Shown: positions 51,241-64,000 of the stretch, one piece after another
Position numbering within the stretch: the first letter of the stretch is position 1
How the letters are laid out: each line of letters starts with the position of its first letter
DNA from: Sipunculus nudus
Lineage: Eukaryota > Annelida > Sipuncula > Golfingiida > Sipunculidae
Direction: 5' to 3'
Length of the DNA stretch: 64,000 nt
Assembly: GCA_026874595.1 (NCBI GenBank)
Contig: CM049316.1
Coordinates: forward strand, 39,006,695-39,070,694
The notes under the pieces: model-generated
What the model was told of the DNA's origin: nothing
Database searches by the model: none
Seen by the model: the letters and a program-made list of their open reading frames with translations, nothing else
Translations under genes and position numbers: made by a program

Positions 51241-51760
51241 AGTTTACACCAAGAGCGGATACCCTAAAAAGTCCAGAATTTCTAAGTGCCCTTAGAAATT
51301 CGAGCCCAACAAAATGGGTAATCTCCCCCCCCCCCCCCCTTAAAAAAAATGGAAGGGTTGAACTCCCCTAAGGATCAGCCCCGGTTAATAGAATACTGTA
51401 TTAACCTTATATTGATGGTTATTGTTATAATAAGTTAACTCATCATAGAATGTGACTTGTACCCTGCGACAAAAATATGCAAAAAAAATTCAGTGTCTTT
51501 CTGGGTGCACGAAGCTTCTTGTATGTTTATATTTATAGCTGTATTGTCCTGTTTGATAAATATCGTGATTTTCCACCATAACCATATAACGGATCTGTTA
51601 TTGACATACTCTTGTTTCCTGTTACGTTTAAATTTCAACGAAATATTACCCATGGGTTATTTATAAAACAATATTAGAATGATAAAAAGAAGTGACGTCA
51701 TCTGAATATTTAAACTACTGGACCAGTAAACAAATGCCAAAGGGGATATAAGGGAACTGG
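51241..51760. other. intergenic
   Basis: A poly-C run is near 51327; no gene. Confidence 0.4.
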
Positions 51761-51915
51761 TGAATGCAAATTTTTTCGAGTGGATATGACTAATGGTTTT
51801 TGAGATATCGAGTCAAGTAAAACTTGTTTACGGACGGACAAACACAAACGGGCAGACAGACAGACGAACAAAGCTGATCACTATAAGACCCGCGTTGCTA
51901 AAGCAGGGATGATAA
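51761..51915 (+). mobile_element. interspersed repeat fragment (GGACGGAC / CACTATAAGACCCGC tail)
   Basis: ATGGTTTTTGAGATATCGAG, TTTACGGACGGACAAAC, CAGACAGACGAACAAA and GATCACTATAAGACCCGC, in that order, form a phrase I know as a frequent dispersed repeat end in molluscan DNA. Unclassified. Confidence 0.45.
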
Positions 51916-52528
51916 TACAATTTTAACAATATTTGCGAGGCCCGCAGGTGGGCAATAATTGGGGATCGGCTATTGATGGCTCAACCCTGGGATTAAGGTC
52001 AAGGTCAAAAATAAATATCAGATGCAAATCTATGACCTAGGATTAATATTGTGCCAAAATTTCAGCTTTTTAAAATGAGTCATAATGGAGATCTAGTGTA
52101 AACTGATAATTTCGGAAACACAAAATAATCGGTAAATAAAAAAAAAATCGATGGTTTAGCTCTTGAGGGACCGTATTGGGTCTATCAACAAAAAAGTTAC
52201 CCAAAAAATGAATATAGAAATAAGCTGATCAATCATTATAAGCTTACTGTCCTATCGGAGGATGCTTAATGACATTTTTATACTTTCATTATATTTTCAA
52301 ATAAATGTTGGCCCAAATGTTTCTCTGTGTCAAATTACAAACGATAGACCTATCCGCAACACTTGCGACACCTGTTGGTGACGACGGTGAAATATTGACA
52401 GTCAAATATGTATATTATATAAAATATAACAAATAACACTCATTAAGTAGTAGGTTGCTTTGTATATTAAAAACACCGTGCCAGGGGTTATACATTTGCG
52501 TTTAACCACAAGGCGCACACTTTAAGGC
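51916..52528. other. 3' region of lectin B
   Basis: No further coding sequence. No canonical AATAAA was seen close after the stop in gene sense; AATATA variants are present. Confidence 0.4.
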
Positions 52529-52773
52529 TTAGCGTTTAGCGTCAATTTCGCAAATATAACTGATAAACTCATTGTTACATTTGATGTCATGCCACTTTAA
52601 TTTGTCTCTGGGCATCATGATCATGCAATGTTCATCGTTTCTGCCGGGGTTGTTGCCATGCCAAGTGGGGTTCCTTCTGCTGATGACTTTCTTGGTGGCC
52701 CAGTGCCAAGAGTTGGCTTTCTCGAGGTCGTTCCCGGATGTCCAGAACCCCCAGTCACGGAAAGGGACCAGTC
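52529..52773 (-). CDS. lectin B exon 3
   Basis: Acceptor TTTACTTCAG before 52773; ends CEIDAKR and TAA at 52531-52529. Two codons shorter than lectin A exon 3, with the gap in the variable loop before EHC. A poly-G run (+) lies just upstream in intron 2. Confidence 0.85.
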
Positions 52774-54421
52774 CTGAAGTAAAAACAGCAACGTTAAAAA
52801 AAGGGGGGGGGGGAGTACAAAGATTAAATTTAAGCAAACTACCTCCGCTAATATTCTGAATCACCAGATCTTGAAAATAACGGACTCCTGATAAATCATT
52901 GATGTGGAAGGTAAGGGTAGGAAAGATATGTCAAAGGACAAATAAACAAAAAAAAAAAAAATAAAATAAATAAAAGCGCATCGTAATGTCTCGCTAGTGA
53001 AGCTTGCTTTTTGATTGAAATGCCGGATATGTGCGCCACCGATATGAGATCGAATCCCGGATCGGCCCAATATTTTCCCCTGGGCAAAATGTTTACGTAA
53101 CAATATTTGTGCTGGCTACATATGCACAATCAAAACAGTTGGAAAAATGTAAGAATTAATATGAAATTTGGGTTCCAACACCTGTAGCCGTTCCTGGGGT
53201 ACTAATATTAGAACTGACATCATGTATGCAAACTCTTTGATTTGTTAAATTTTACAATTGAAAAAATTCAAAGTTCCGTAAGAATTCGTTTTACTTTTTC
53301 AAAGCTGAATTATTGATTTTTTCCCCTAATTTTTAAGAGAACATGCAATAGGGAAAATTAAGTCAATCCCAGTTAATCAATATTAATGTAAAATTTGGTG
53401 CTTATAGCTGCAGCTTTTCCTGTGATATTTGGTAACAGGCATTGCATTATGTATGCAAAAACGTTAGCTTGTCAAATTATGAGGTTGAAGAGTATGATTA
53501 TGATAATCGAGTAAACTGTACATAAACAGTGAACTCTGAACTGTAAATAATTGCAAATGTATAAATAGTTATAAATATATAAGTAGTTATTTACTTGGTC
53601 GCTGGAGGGCGCTGTTGTTGCGGAACACTGTCAGGATGTGTTCTTGCTCTTCGTCTGTTTCGATACTGATCAGGTCTGCTCCCAAACACGTGCAGTGCTG
53701 CTTGGCGCCCATCCAAGACTTCTGTTCGGTGCTAACCAGATAACAAGAGGGGACAAAGGCTGACGGTGTCTGCGTCTCACGTCCTTTCTCAAAACGAAAG
53801 TCGAACCTCCGAGGACAGTCACCTAAAACAAACATAGCACACTTAATGTACAAGTCAGATCTATAAAATTGAATCGAATATACCCGATATATCAGTCAAA
53901 ATGAATTGTTACTTGCACAATTTACTTTTAAAAATTAATTTCGATTACAGACCACTTTTCAAAATCTGATTATAATTCTGAAGTTGCATGTTAAACCAGA
54001 GCAGAAAGCAGTCACAGACCACACACATACCTCTGACTTCATTCTAAATCATACATTCGAAATCTTTCAAGGATTCTGGTCAAATTTTGGTATATGCTGT
54101 GAATGCACTGGACATATATAAACCAGGGGAGGCAAAATATGTGTTATCACTCTTACTTATGACAGTCAATGTCATTGGTCACATGCATATACAACCTGAA
54201 TTGACAACTGCTGATTGGATGATGCTATGTAAACACTCTCAAAATGTACTCATTTAAAACAAAACTGGCTTCTCATGCAAAACCTAGAGATTTGTTAATT
54301 ATTCTTTTTTGTCAAATAAGGCTGTCTCTTCCGTATGCAGATTTCTGAGAATTTTTTGGAAAAATATAAACATTTATGACAATTATCTCCCATAAAGGTG
54401 GACACAGGTTGGTGGACAGGA

Positions 54422-54460
<39 letters not shown>

Positions 54461-57350
54461 GTATTGTTCACATAGCGTGAGTTCAATACATCGCGGTGAT
54501 AGTGCTCTACCGTATGGGAGCGTTTAAAAATAATTAAAGTACGGTTAGTTTGACTTCATCAGTTTGTGGCACTGGTACATAAGGGTATTTACTTACTGAT
54601 GACATTATTATGTGACAAAAAGATTCAGCATACTAATATATCTCACTTCAAGTTTGCTGAATGTTTGCCTGCCTACGAAAATGCTTTCCATGTTTGACAG
54701 ATTTCCTTAAGCAAAACACAGGAAACGTTGATGGTCACCATAAAGATGTGGTTTTTGTATTGACTGATTCATACACATGATTTTTTTTGTGGGTGTGAAA
54801 AGAATATACTGGATCCATATATACCGTATGTGTAAAGAGGTGGAGACTAAAATGTGGTTCTCCTATCTGAATGCCTATTTTGGCGTGTACTCTCCAGTGT
54901 GTGATGCAATGATACTGCGAGCCTCAACCCAATGGCACTTATTATAACTGCGCAGTTTTCAGGATGTATTGCGCATTATTTAGTCAGATAAGACTACGGG
55001 GAACCTAGGGCTATAGAGTAAATGGGCGCCATAAAGTAGATGAATATATCAGATACATTGAAATTAACAGAATCTGAAACGTACAGTTCATATCGGGTTA
55101 AGATAATCTTAATTGATTCATGCCTAACTCGCAGGTCAATTAATATCCTGGTTCAAATGTACTGGTGAGTGAGTTTTTTTTTTCTAAAATCTCTCGCCAT
55201 CATTAACCTGTTGTTATTTTTCATTCATATTATTGAAAATAAATATGCAATTCCTTGGTGTAAACAAAACAATAATGAATTCCAATTTTAACTTATTTTA
55301 ATTCAAATTTAATTTAAATTCCCTTTTATACTGTTATTCAGTTCATATAATTCTAAATTCACAACAATTATGTATAAATGTATCATCAATTTCATGTTTT
55401 AAAATTAATATCAGCTCAGAATAAAACCAAACTATATCTACTCATTAAGAATTTTCCTTAATTGAAAGAATACATTTTCCCTGATAGTAGATTTTCCAAA
55501 TGTGAAGTATTGTTTTGACAAACTTGTTCGTCTTTTTGCCATTATTACTATTTTTGTCAATTTGGCTGTTATCTTTAAATCATGAAGGATGTATGATGCA
55601 AACGATCGGTTTGATATGCTGGTCGTGATGCCAAAAAAATCATACCGATTCGTACATCCTATGAAGCGCGCCTTAACTATTATCATATCCATTATCATGA
55701 CAGTTACACCGAAGAGGAGAGTCCGGTTTATTTGTAGTCGCTTGATATATCATGACCCGTCCACGACTGCATTTTCTGTGTAAAATCTTAACTAGGACGG
55801 ACTCACATGAGAGGCCTAAGATTTTATTATGGCCAGTAAGCAACGCGTTTACATAGCTTAAAGATGTATTTATATCAATAATAACAATACTTATTATTTA
55901 TTTGTTTATTATTATTATTGTTATTATTATTATTTGAGATTTAAATTGGCAGATTTGTATACACAGAACAAAGCCCGGACACAGGACAATTACCAAAAGA
56001 GTCACACATTGACTCGCTAGGAAGCCCTGGAGCTTTCTGCAATGCCATTAAAGTGGATAAATACGGGAATTTCGAGAGACAACTTGAAAATCTGAAGATC
56101 TGTCTACTTCTGCCACTGTAATATTACACAAAAAAGGATCAAGATATAGCAAAACTGTTTCCCTAGATCTAGCATAAGCAGTAAATAATTCTTAAACTTA
56201 TTGTGTTTACATGGATATATTTTCCTCAAATAAAATCATCATATTCTAGCTGGGGGAAATACTATAATTATTTTAGGGGCTTAACCAGTCCCCCCCCTCC
56301 CCGCTCAGACAGCACGTAATATTGAGGAAAAACTTCCTAGATTCTAAATATCTGCTAGGAAAATTATTGTATAAAAAGTAATTTCAAAACATGAATGTAT
56401 AAGTCATGTTTAATCATTGTAAACTTTCCTCTGCAATAATTTATATAGTGGGAGACATCTTCATCAGGGACGAAATTTTTGAAAATGGATAACTAAGAAA
56501 CTTAGGATTATAAATTATGTTTCTCCAACAAATAACATAATCATAACAGTCACACCGAAGAAAACATTTAATTTTGTTTTAAGTCTTAAAATTTTACACT
56601 GAAACGATATTGATCTGGGCTGATCCTGTATATATTGTAAAGGGGTGCACATAAAAGCGGACTGAACTGCGGTTGGAACGCCGGATATGTGCGCCACTGA
56701 TAGGGGTTCGGATCCGGAATTGGCCCAATATTTCCCCTTGAGCAAATTGTTTACGTAATCAGAAAGGGGCTGGTCCAAAATTACACCTAACTATTCTGTA
56801 ATTGTGTAATTAACGTAAACAAGTTACCTAAAAGTGTGGCTCCTTAGAGAATTAATCGTGTTCGACAGCAGAACTCTCTTAAGCGGGGATGTTCCACGGT
56901 CTGCACGTAAAGGGGGTTTAACTGTCTAGCTTGTGAGGCAGTACTGTAGTGACAATAGCCAAAATGCGATCAGATAGTAAGCGGGGAACATTTATCATGG
57001 GTATAACGGGATATTATGGGATGTTGAACCATTGTGTCAAACAATACAAGGAGAATATATGATATCAAGTAAAAATTAGACCATGAGGAAATATTGATTT
57101 CAAAGCATATGTAATTTGGTCCCGGGTAACAAGCGATGACCTTCAGTTAAATAACCGATTGATTACCTAAGTATAAATGCCGAAGGGGTAGTCATTATTT
57201 AGACAGTTAAAATTGATTAATATATGTTTATATGTAATGAATATGTTTGCAAATTTTTACTGTGTGTGCACAGGGAGAAACACAGTGATATATTTCTGCT
57301 TGTGATTTCTCTTTATATCCTCGCGTATACAGAGAGAGAGAGAGAGAGAC

Positions 57351-57387
<37 letters not shown>

Positions 57388-57422
57388 GTGTTTATTTGCT
57401 CGCAGTGGTAAATATGATATTA

Positions 57423-57469
<47 letters not shown>

Positions 57470-57638
57470 GAGAGGGGGGTGTCTGTCTATTTTCTGTTTG
57501 TTCGCAATGGTAAATATTATATTAACAGAGAGAAAGAGAGAGAGAGAGTTTGTGTGTATGTATATGTGTCTTACCGTTGCCGCTGCCCTGTCCTGCTACA
57601 CACATAAACACAATGACAAACAGCGCAGACACAGCCAT
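52529..57638 (-). CDS. lectin B: secreted C-type lectin, perlucin-like, three exons
   Basis: Exons are 57638-57575, 53822-53595 and 52773-52529, with phase-1 GT-AG introns, coding for 178 aa. The signal peptide is MAVSALFVIVFMCVAG. The C-type lectin domain starts at CPRRF and shows SCYLV, W.GAK.HC.CLGADL, FWTSGNDL, W.W, EHC and WHDIKCNNEFISYICE. The EPN-type motif is NPG and WND is WHD, so classical mannose- or galactose-type binding is not predicted. It is the compact tandem paralogue of lectin A and supports that gene's exon assignment. Introns are 3752 bp and 821 bp; intron 2 contains a SINE. The likely role is a secreted recognition or shell/matrix lectin, from family knowledge only. Confidence 0.82.
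52985..53105 (+). mobile_element. tRNA-derived SINE copy 2, in lectin B intron 2
   Basis: CTCGCTAGTGAAGCTTGCTT as in copy 1, a box-B-like GATCGAATCCCGG, and then GGCCCAATATTTTCCCC as in copy 3. Inserted antisense to the lectin. Minus-strand frames here are shadows. Confidence 0.55.
53595..53822 (-). CDS. lectin B exon 2
   Basis: Acceptor GTTTGTTTTAG before 53822 and donor GTAAAT after 53595; 228 nt. The codon split across the next intron is AGA (R) here, where lectin A has GGT (G). Confidence 0.85.
54425..54456. repeat. (TA)n microsatellite
   Basis: 16 TA units. Confidence 0.95.
56646..56765 (+). mobile_element. tRNA-derived SINE copy 3
   Basis: GCGGTTGGAACGCCGGATAT, a degenerate box B (GGGTTCGGATCCGG) and the tail GGCCCAATATTTCCCC with GTTTACGTAA, shared with copy 2. 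Confidence 0.55.
57331..57548. repeat. (GA)n tracts next to lectin B exon 1
   Basis: Three GA runs (57331-57384, 57425-57466, 57527-57548). In gene sense they are CT runs in the first 250 nt of intron 1. Confidence 0.95.
57575..57638 (-). CDS. lectin B exon 1 (signal peptide)
   Basis: 64 nt: ATG 57638, 21 codons (MAVSALFVIVFMCVAGQGSGN) plus one G, then donor GTAAGA. Confidence 0.8.
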
Positions 57639-57760
57639 TACGTTCGGTGTTAGCTCGCTCCCTGGCTTCCCGCCGTTTACTAGGACATCTCCAGGTCCCT
57701 TGGTTATGTTACTGTACCTTATCTAAGTTCATATCAGACCCGTTATAAAGCTTCTTTGTA
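57639..57760 (-). promoter_or_regulatory. lectin B proximal promoter and 5' UTR
   Basis: Aligns with 46146-46250. AGATAAGG (57724-57717) keeps the GATA motif. The kappaB-like site has one change (GGAGATGTCC, 57692-57683), and the TATA position reads TATGAACT, so a TTTATAAC near 57745 may serve instead. Confidence 0.5.
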
Positions 57761-58009
57761 TGTCGGCACGTGATATAGTGTGTGTAGTGCGTCGAAGGGT
57801 GTCGCCAGGGTTATTGTAGTAATCTAGCCAGTTCAACAACAGACAAACCATTTAGACGTAGCATTAATCATTTAAGTATGAAAAAGAATAAAAATATATG
57901 AATTACTTATTTCAGACACCACATCTCTAAAAAAGACATTTTATACATGTACTTGTATAATGCATTTTGCGTGAGGTTTGAGTGGGATACTCTTTATTTC
58001 AGGTTTCGA
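57761..58009. other. intergenic
   Basis: Nothing recognised. Confidence 0.4.
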
Positions 58010-58760
58010 TAGAGATTTTGCCAGGAACTTCCGGGATGTTAAATTAGAAATTTCTAGGCCCTCCATTTAAGATTTGTGTCATATATGACTTTCATGTTTT
58101 TTTTTTCTTTTTTTGCTCTTCACATTTTCAGGTTTCACAGATTTAACAAGGACCTCTCTCGATGGTGCATAACAGGTTTCCAAGTTAAGCTGTGTCTGTC
58201 TGGCGTTGTCAATGCTCAAAATCATGTTTTTTAACAAGATTAGGTCACAGTGACCTAAAATGATTCAAAGGCGATTTCACCAGGACCCCTCTTGATCCTA
58301 TTTAAGAAATTTCTAGGGTTACCAGATTTGAGATCATCTGATTTTCTAGTTGCGTATAACATTTTTCCACGAACCGACACAAAATAGGTCTCAGGGACCT
58401 AATTTTTGGATCTCCTGGTTGACTCAAACATGACTTCCTGGATTTTTAAGTTGGGCGTTTTTAGGTCGAATTGTTACAATACTTGCCCTCTGCAACTTTT
58501 TGGGCATTGAAATACTGTTATTGCCTATAGTTTGCAGAATATAGTTCACAGTAGCCTGAATACTGTGCCCTTTCTGACTTTCAGGCTGCTCAAAATCTTG
58601 TTTCTGGCCCGGAACACGCATAACCTAGTTCATCATGACCTAATTTCAGGTTTCTAAGAAGACTTGCTCAGGACCTCCCAGGATGCAACGTAACACATTT
58701 CTAGGTCTAACGGATACGATTTGTGCCCTGTTAACTCAGAGCCGAACGGAAGACGGACAT
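58010..58760. repeat. degenerate tandem repeat, about 190-bp units
   Basis: About four units share TTTCAGGTTTC, a CAGGA.CT.CC phrase, TAA.A.ATTTCTAGG, and AGGTC...GACCTAA. No coding potential. Confidence 0.55.
58240..58258. promoter_or_regulatory. perfect AGGTCA-n3-TGACCT palindrome
   Basis: TTAGGTCACAGTGACCTAA, 19 bp with a 3-nt spacer, equals the consensus oestrogen-response-type nuclear receptor site. It lies in the 58010-58760 repeat, where other units have decayed forms. Confidence 0.5.
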
Positions 58761-58875
58761 ATGGTATATATCTTGACTGTAATTTCAACAAGGGCACCGC
58801 AAAGCGGAACATCCCCTCACACGAGGCATAATTAGAATGGGTGTATTACACTGTGTGAAAATGAGGAGGGCAGCT

Positions 58876-59158
58876 CTCTGGCCTTGACCTTTGCCCTTGT
58901 GATCTCAAACTAAATAGGGTTCTTACCCATGGGTGGGTGAGTCATATGAGCAAAATGACACTGACGGGTGTTGGTCATACAGTTTAGCCTAAAATGGGTC
59001 CACAAGCTTTTTCAAGAATTGGGCGCTTGGCCGTGACCTTAACTTAAAAATTGAAAGGGCTCTTCATCAATGGGTGGATGAGCTATATGTGCAAGATGAA
59101 AGGTTTTAGTCAACAGTTAAGCTTAAAAGGGTCCACAAGCTTTTTCAAGAAGTGGGTC
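58876..59158. repeat. two-unit tandem repeat, period about 134 bp
   Basis: CATGGGTGGGTGAGTCATAT and AATGGGTGGATGAGCTATAT, and twice GGGTCCACAAGCTTTTTCAA. Followed by a GGGGCGTAGCCAGAGGGGG block and C-runs (59159-59215). Confidence 0.75.
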
Positions 59159-59272
59159 TTGCAGGGGCGTAGCCAGAGGGGGCCGCAGGGGGCCATGCAC
59201 CCCCCCCCCGCCCCCGGTCGCACCCAGTACTCGCCGTCCTTTCGGAATTTCACTTAGTCTAATACATACATT

Positions 59273-60686
<1,414 letters not shown>

Positions 60687-60875
60687 AAGGCACTCTCCAT
60701 GGCTCGGATGTTGGCGCTCGGTAGTCGGTATGGGTGGAGGAAACCGGAGAACCCGGAGAAAACCAACGACCTTGGACAGGCAACCACAGCCCTCTCTCGT
60801 AGCCACGCCGGGAATCAAACCCGGGTCGCCAGCGGAGAAGGCCGAGCGTTTTACCACTCAACTGTCCAGGTCCCA
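60687..60875 (-). mobile_element. tRNA-derived SINE with CCGGAGAACCCGGAG domain
   Basis: On the minus strand the tRNA-like head has box A (GACAGTTGAGTGGTAAAA), an intact T-arm CCGGGTTTGATTCCCGG (about 60826-60810) and then a body with TTTTCTCCGGGTTCTCCGGT, a phrase I know from dispersed repeats of many invertebrates. Frames on both strands are shadows. Confidence 0.65.
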
Positions 60876-61068
60876 TGTCTCTATTTAAAGTTACTTTCCA
60901 TCTACGTCCCGCATTTCCAGTGTCACCCGTTCCTAATTAATTAAACGTCATTGTTAAAGAGAAAAGTAGCATCGTATAAACAATATATAGTGCCTTTGAA
61001 GTTTCATTTATAAACTCTACCAATCTCTCCCCATCACCATCAATAAACATCATCTGTGTTTTCAGGAT

Positions 61069-61071
<3 letters not shown>
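60876..61071. other. short intergenic stretch
   Basis: Nothing recognised. Confidence 0.4.

Positions 61072-61126
<55 letters not shown>
61072..61126. repeat. (CT)n microsatellite
   Basis: About 27 CT units. The R/E frame on the minus strand is an artefact. Confidence 0.95.
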
Positions 61127-61130
<4 letters not shown>

Positions 61131-62267
61131 GCACATATACTACGCACATATCCACATACATATAATTTATTTATTAATTTTATGCCTTCGTTGTGTGTAT
61201 TATGTGTTACATGTTCAGATTATATAATTTAAATTACATGGAACATTGTGGTCTGTTTAATGTGATTTTTTTTGTAATATTTAAGTGATTTTAATGATAA
61301 GATCTATGTATTCACAAAAATTTGGTAAATTCAATAAGTAATAATAATAAAAAACTGTTCATATAACGGATCATTCTTTAAGTGATGAGTGTGGACAAAT
61401 TTCAGCCTATTGGATTATGTTTTTTATCCTGAGGATAACGTCGCACATTTTGTCTTTGAACAACCGTTGGAACTCCAAAACATATTCAGTCATGTCAGAT
61501 ACAAAAGACTGTACCTGGCGCCAAGATAAATATTCGGTACATTGGTCCATAGATACACTGTTTTGTTTCTATTTGTGTTAGATTTTTGCATGAGAGCCAC
61601 ATCAAAAGAATTTAACAACTTTTTTAATCATGCAATAGATCCACCACGCTGCTGTCAGTTTGAGCGGTGAACCGTGTAAGGTCTAACTCCTTTGAGCCAG
61701 GCACGAGGAGACCGTGGGAGTTTAATTAAACTCAGATATTACACCCGACAAATTCATAACCATACCACTGTTGGCTAAGTCTATTCATTTTACATTGGAA
61801 TATCAAATGACGTCGGTGTTCATAGCTACTATTCTGTAATTGTAAATATTAATTTAACCTACCAAGTAACCTCCTATGTGAAGTTTTGAATTGCTCACAA
61901 AAAGTAAGACTAGCTTTGTGCAGGTTCTTGTACACTAGCATTCGGGTGCTCGGTCCCCTTCCTCAGGTGTGAATGGAGCTGTTCCTCAGGTAGCAGTTCC
62001 CAGTGTTGCTCCGTTGACAAGGAATCCTTGTAATCAACTTTATTAATGATACCTTAGAGTTAAATTTGGGTAACACGTGCCAAATTTGTTTTTAACATTA
62101 GACTCTCTTTCCATCTTTGGTAGAATTTACCTTTTATTTTTTATTATTCTTGAAAAAACGAGTTGTTTGGTATTTTTAACAGTTCTAACACGGATGTGGG
62201 CACGGGTCCAGGTGGAATTAAAAGATAAAATTAGTCCATAAATTATACATGTATATATACATATACA

Positions 62268-62271
<4 letters not shown>
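61127..62271. other. intergenic
   Basis: Nothing recognised. Confidence 0.4.

Positions 62272-62315
<44 letters not shown>
62272..62315. repeat. (TA)n microsatellite
   Basis: About 22 TA units, immediately before a pogo-like relic. Confidence 0.95.
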
Positions 62316-62316
<1 letters not shown>

Positions 62317-62334
62317 CATATATAATAAAATCTC

Positions 62335-62425
62335 ATATTATATAATAACGACCACTAATGGGACCTTGATAAAGTGGTCGTTTTTTCAAATTGGTCATCT
62401 AAGCCGGGTTTGACTAAGACGGATC
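62335..62425. mobile_element. pogo-like MITE relic
   Basis: AACGACCACTAATGGGACC, AAGTGGTCGTTTTTTCAAAT and GGTCATCTAAGCCGGGTTTG resemble the GACC.../...GGTC text of the other pogo-like elements in the window; the ends are decayed. Confidence 0.35.
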
Positions 62426-63785
62426 TAACAACAGGATCACTTACGGCCATATATGGGTTTTAAAAAGTGCTCTGTGACCGCCATGTAGCTGATCATTTTT
62501 CTTTGCAGATGCAGAGTGAAAGCAGTTAGAGACAAAGCCAATTAAATAAATCAGAGGTGGATGAGCAAGGTTGAAACCATTCGCAAATATGACAGGAACA
62601 CACCATATACATTGACAGAGACGGTTTCCTCCACAAACGTTGTTGAGCAAGTAAATAAAGATGCAGAGGTTTAATTTATGGCAATGTCCTTCCAAGGTCA
62701 TAACAACAATATATAAGATTCGACGGAGGTATTTCGCCGTTTCATTGAAGGGGTCTGATTGAAATATACGACAAAAATAAACGACAAGTCTGTGATAGGA
62801 AATGTATAGGAGGTATTTTCCACTTTCGAATCAGAAAAATTTTCGGAGTTCTGAAACATCCAGCTGTTTGAGCAAATATAAGCATTTGCTCAAGCATTAA
62901 CACCTGACTGGATGCACAATGCAGGGTCCTTACGATTATGTTTAAAATTTAAAAGGCATTCCACTCGATTCCCATGAGATTTGTCTGTTTGTTGAGATAG
63001 CTAGCAAGCGGAATATGTGATCATTTTGAATCTGGGCAATTAACCCTATACAAACGATATAGGTTAATATTATGGACACCTTGTAAAATCGGGACTACAT
63101 TTGGGGGGCATCCATCTGTATGATCGAAGAAAACTTTCGACTGCAGTGTCGTCCGTGAGCACAGATCACACTGTTACCCCGTGAACAAAACTTAGACATA
63201 TACCTGCAGACAAAACCCATCCTTTTACAATGCCATATTTTTTACGACTTATCAGTGTATCTAGTTTTATATTTAAATGATTCAAGGAAATGCAACATAT
63301 TACAATCGTTTTCATCATGTTCAATTCTTACGGTAACATGTAAGAGTTCATGAGACTCTGCTACCTCTGATGAAAGTAGACCTACCATATTCCACAACAT
63401 CTTGATCATATGCATACATATATGTATATGCTAATTTATGCTAAACATGCAAGTATTTCCGACAGGGGCATGTTCTCGAGGTTGCTGTCAAGTGGTCCAT
63501 TGGGTATGTTTAATATACAATTTAATATACAGATCTCATGTCTTGTCAGGTTTAAGCAAATGTTATAAACAAAAACGATCTAATTAAATAAAAAATATAT
63601 GTATATAATTTAATTAAAATATGCCTGATGGAATGTTTCGAAAGGTTTTCAAACTGATTTGTGCCTTAATTACCAAAATAATTATGTTCACAAGAAACAT
63701 TTATAATTTCTTTAAATAACATTTAGAAAAAGAATTATATGTTCAAATTTATATTTTTAAGTACTGTAATAAAGTAACCAGAATT
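62426..63785. other. intergenic
   Basis: Nothing recognised; the minus-strand frame 62441-62701 has no known domain. Confidence 0.4.

Positions 63786-63822
<37 letters not shown>
63786..63822. repeat. (TA)n microsatellite
   Basis: TA units with one interruption. Confidence 0.9.
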
Positions 63823-64000
63823 CACAGCTCCTCTGGTGATACCGGTACTGGAACTCGCGATATGTGCTCTTAGGATACTTGTGTGCTGTCGAGACCACGG
63901 TCCCCGGTAGAATGCAAAGTTTAACATAAGACTTCAACATATCAGTTATTTCACTCCGATCATTACATATAAAAGATAATATTTTGCAAGTTATAAACGT

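Larger units (their letters stand above)
53823..57574 (-). other. lectin B intron 1 (3.75 kb)
   Basis: Contains a (TA)n tract, ATT-rich sequence, SINE copy 3 and (GA)n tracts near exon 1. There is no minisatellite or LTR element, unlike the orthologous intron of lectin A. Confidence 0.7.

Overview
The window looks like gene-poor, repeat-rich DNA of a marine invertebrate, most likely a mollusc and probably a bivalve. This is inferred from spliced perlucin-type C-type lectin genes with phase-1 introns, GT-rich and TA-rich interspersed repeats of the kind seen in bivalve assemblies, tRNA-derived SINEs, pogo/mariner-like MITEs and a Ty3/gypsy-type LTR element. Nothing looks bacterial or phage-derived.

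Layout. 1-17 kb is mostly intergenic, with MITEs, SINEs, a LINE fossil and microsatellites. It also holds two tandem, apparently intronless small genes (4169-4441 and 6452-6730, both +) whose basic proteins are about 54% identical over 54 ungapped residues and which I do not recognise. The second has a possible spliced upstream micro-ORF that overlaps its start codon. From about 17.1 to 57.8 kb lies a tandem duplication containing two secreted C-type lectin genes on the minus strand. Each has a 64-nt signal-peptide exon, a 228-nt exon 2 and a final exon of about 250 nt. Lectin B (52529-57638) is compact. Lectin A (18401-46145) has the same exons, but its intron 1 is about 26.5 kb.

That giant intron holds a 27-28-bp minisatellite (19.9-27.7 kb and 39.3-40.9 kb, roughly 330 units) with irregular higher-order structure. 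The minisatellite is interrupted by one 11,607-bp insertion (27732-39338) made of three LTRs and two internal regions (LTR-I-LTR-I-LTR), flanked once by the 5-bp duplication GACAT. On the minus strand each internal region reads gag, protease, integrase, RNase H. Integrase before RNase H is the copia-like order of the Gmr1 group of Ty3/gypsy elements. The reverse transcriptase is missing at the integrase/RNase H junction and the protease carries an in-frame TAG, so the element is defective. Its LTRs nevertheless look identical, so it moved recently, presumably using enzymes supplied in trans.

Other features of note are a hammerhead-ribozyme-like core in a putative Penelope-like remnant (about 42.2 kb), a CRE cluster (49.5 kb), a perfect AGGTCA-n3-TGACCT palindrome inside a degenerate tandem repeat (58.2 kb), and five copies of one interspersed repeat family. 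The two lectins probably act as secreted pattern-recognition or matrix proteins. Their promoter-proximal sequences are conserved between the copies, including a GATA motif and a kappaB-like motif that matches better in lectin A.
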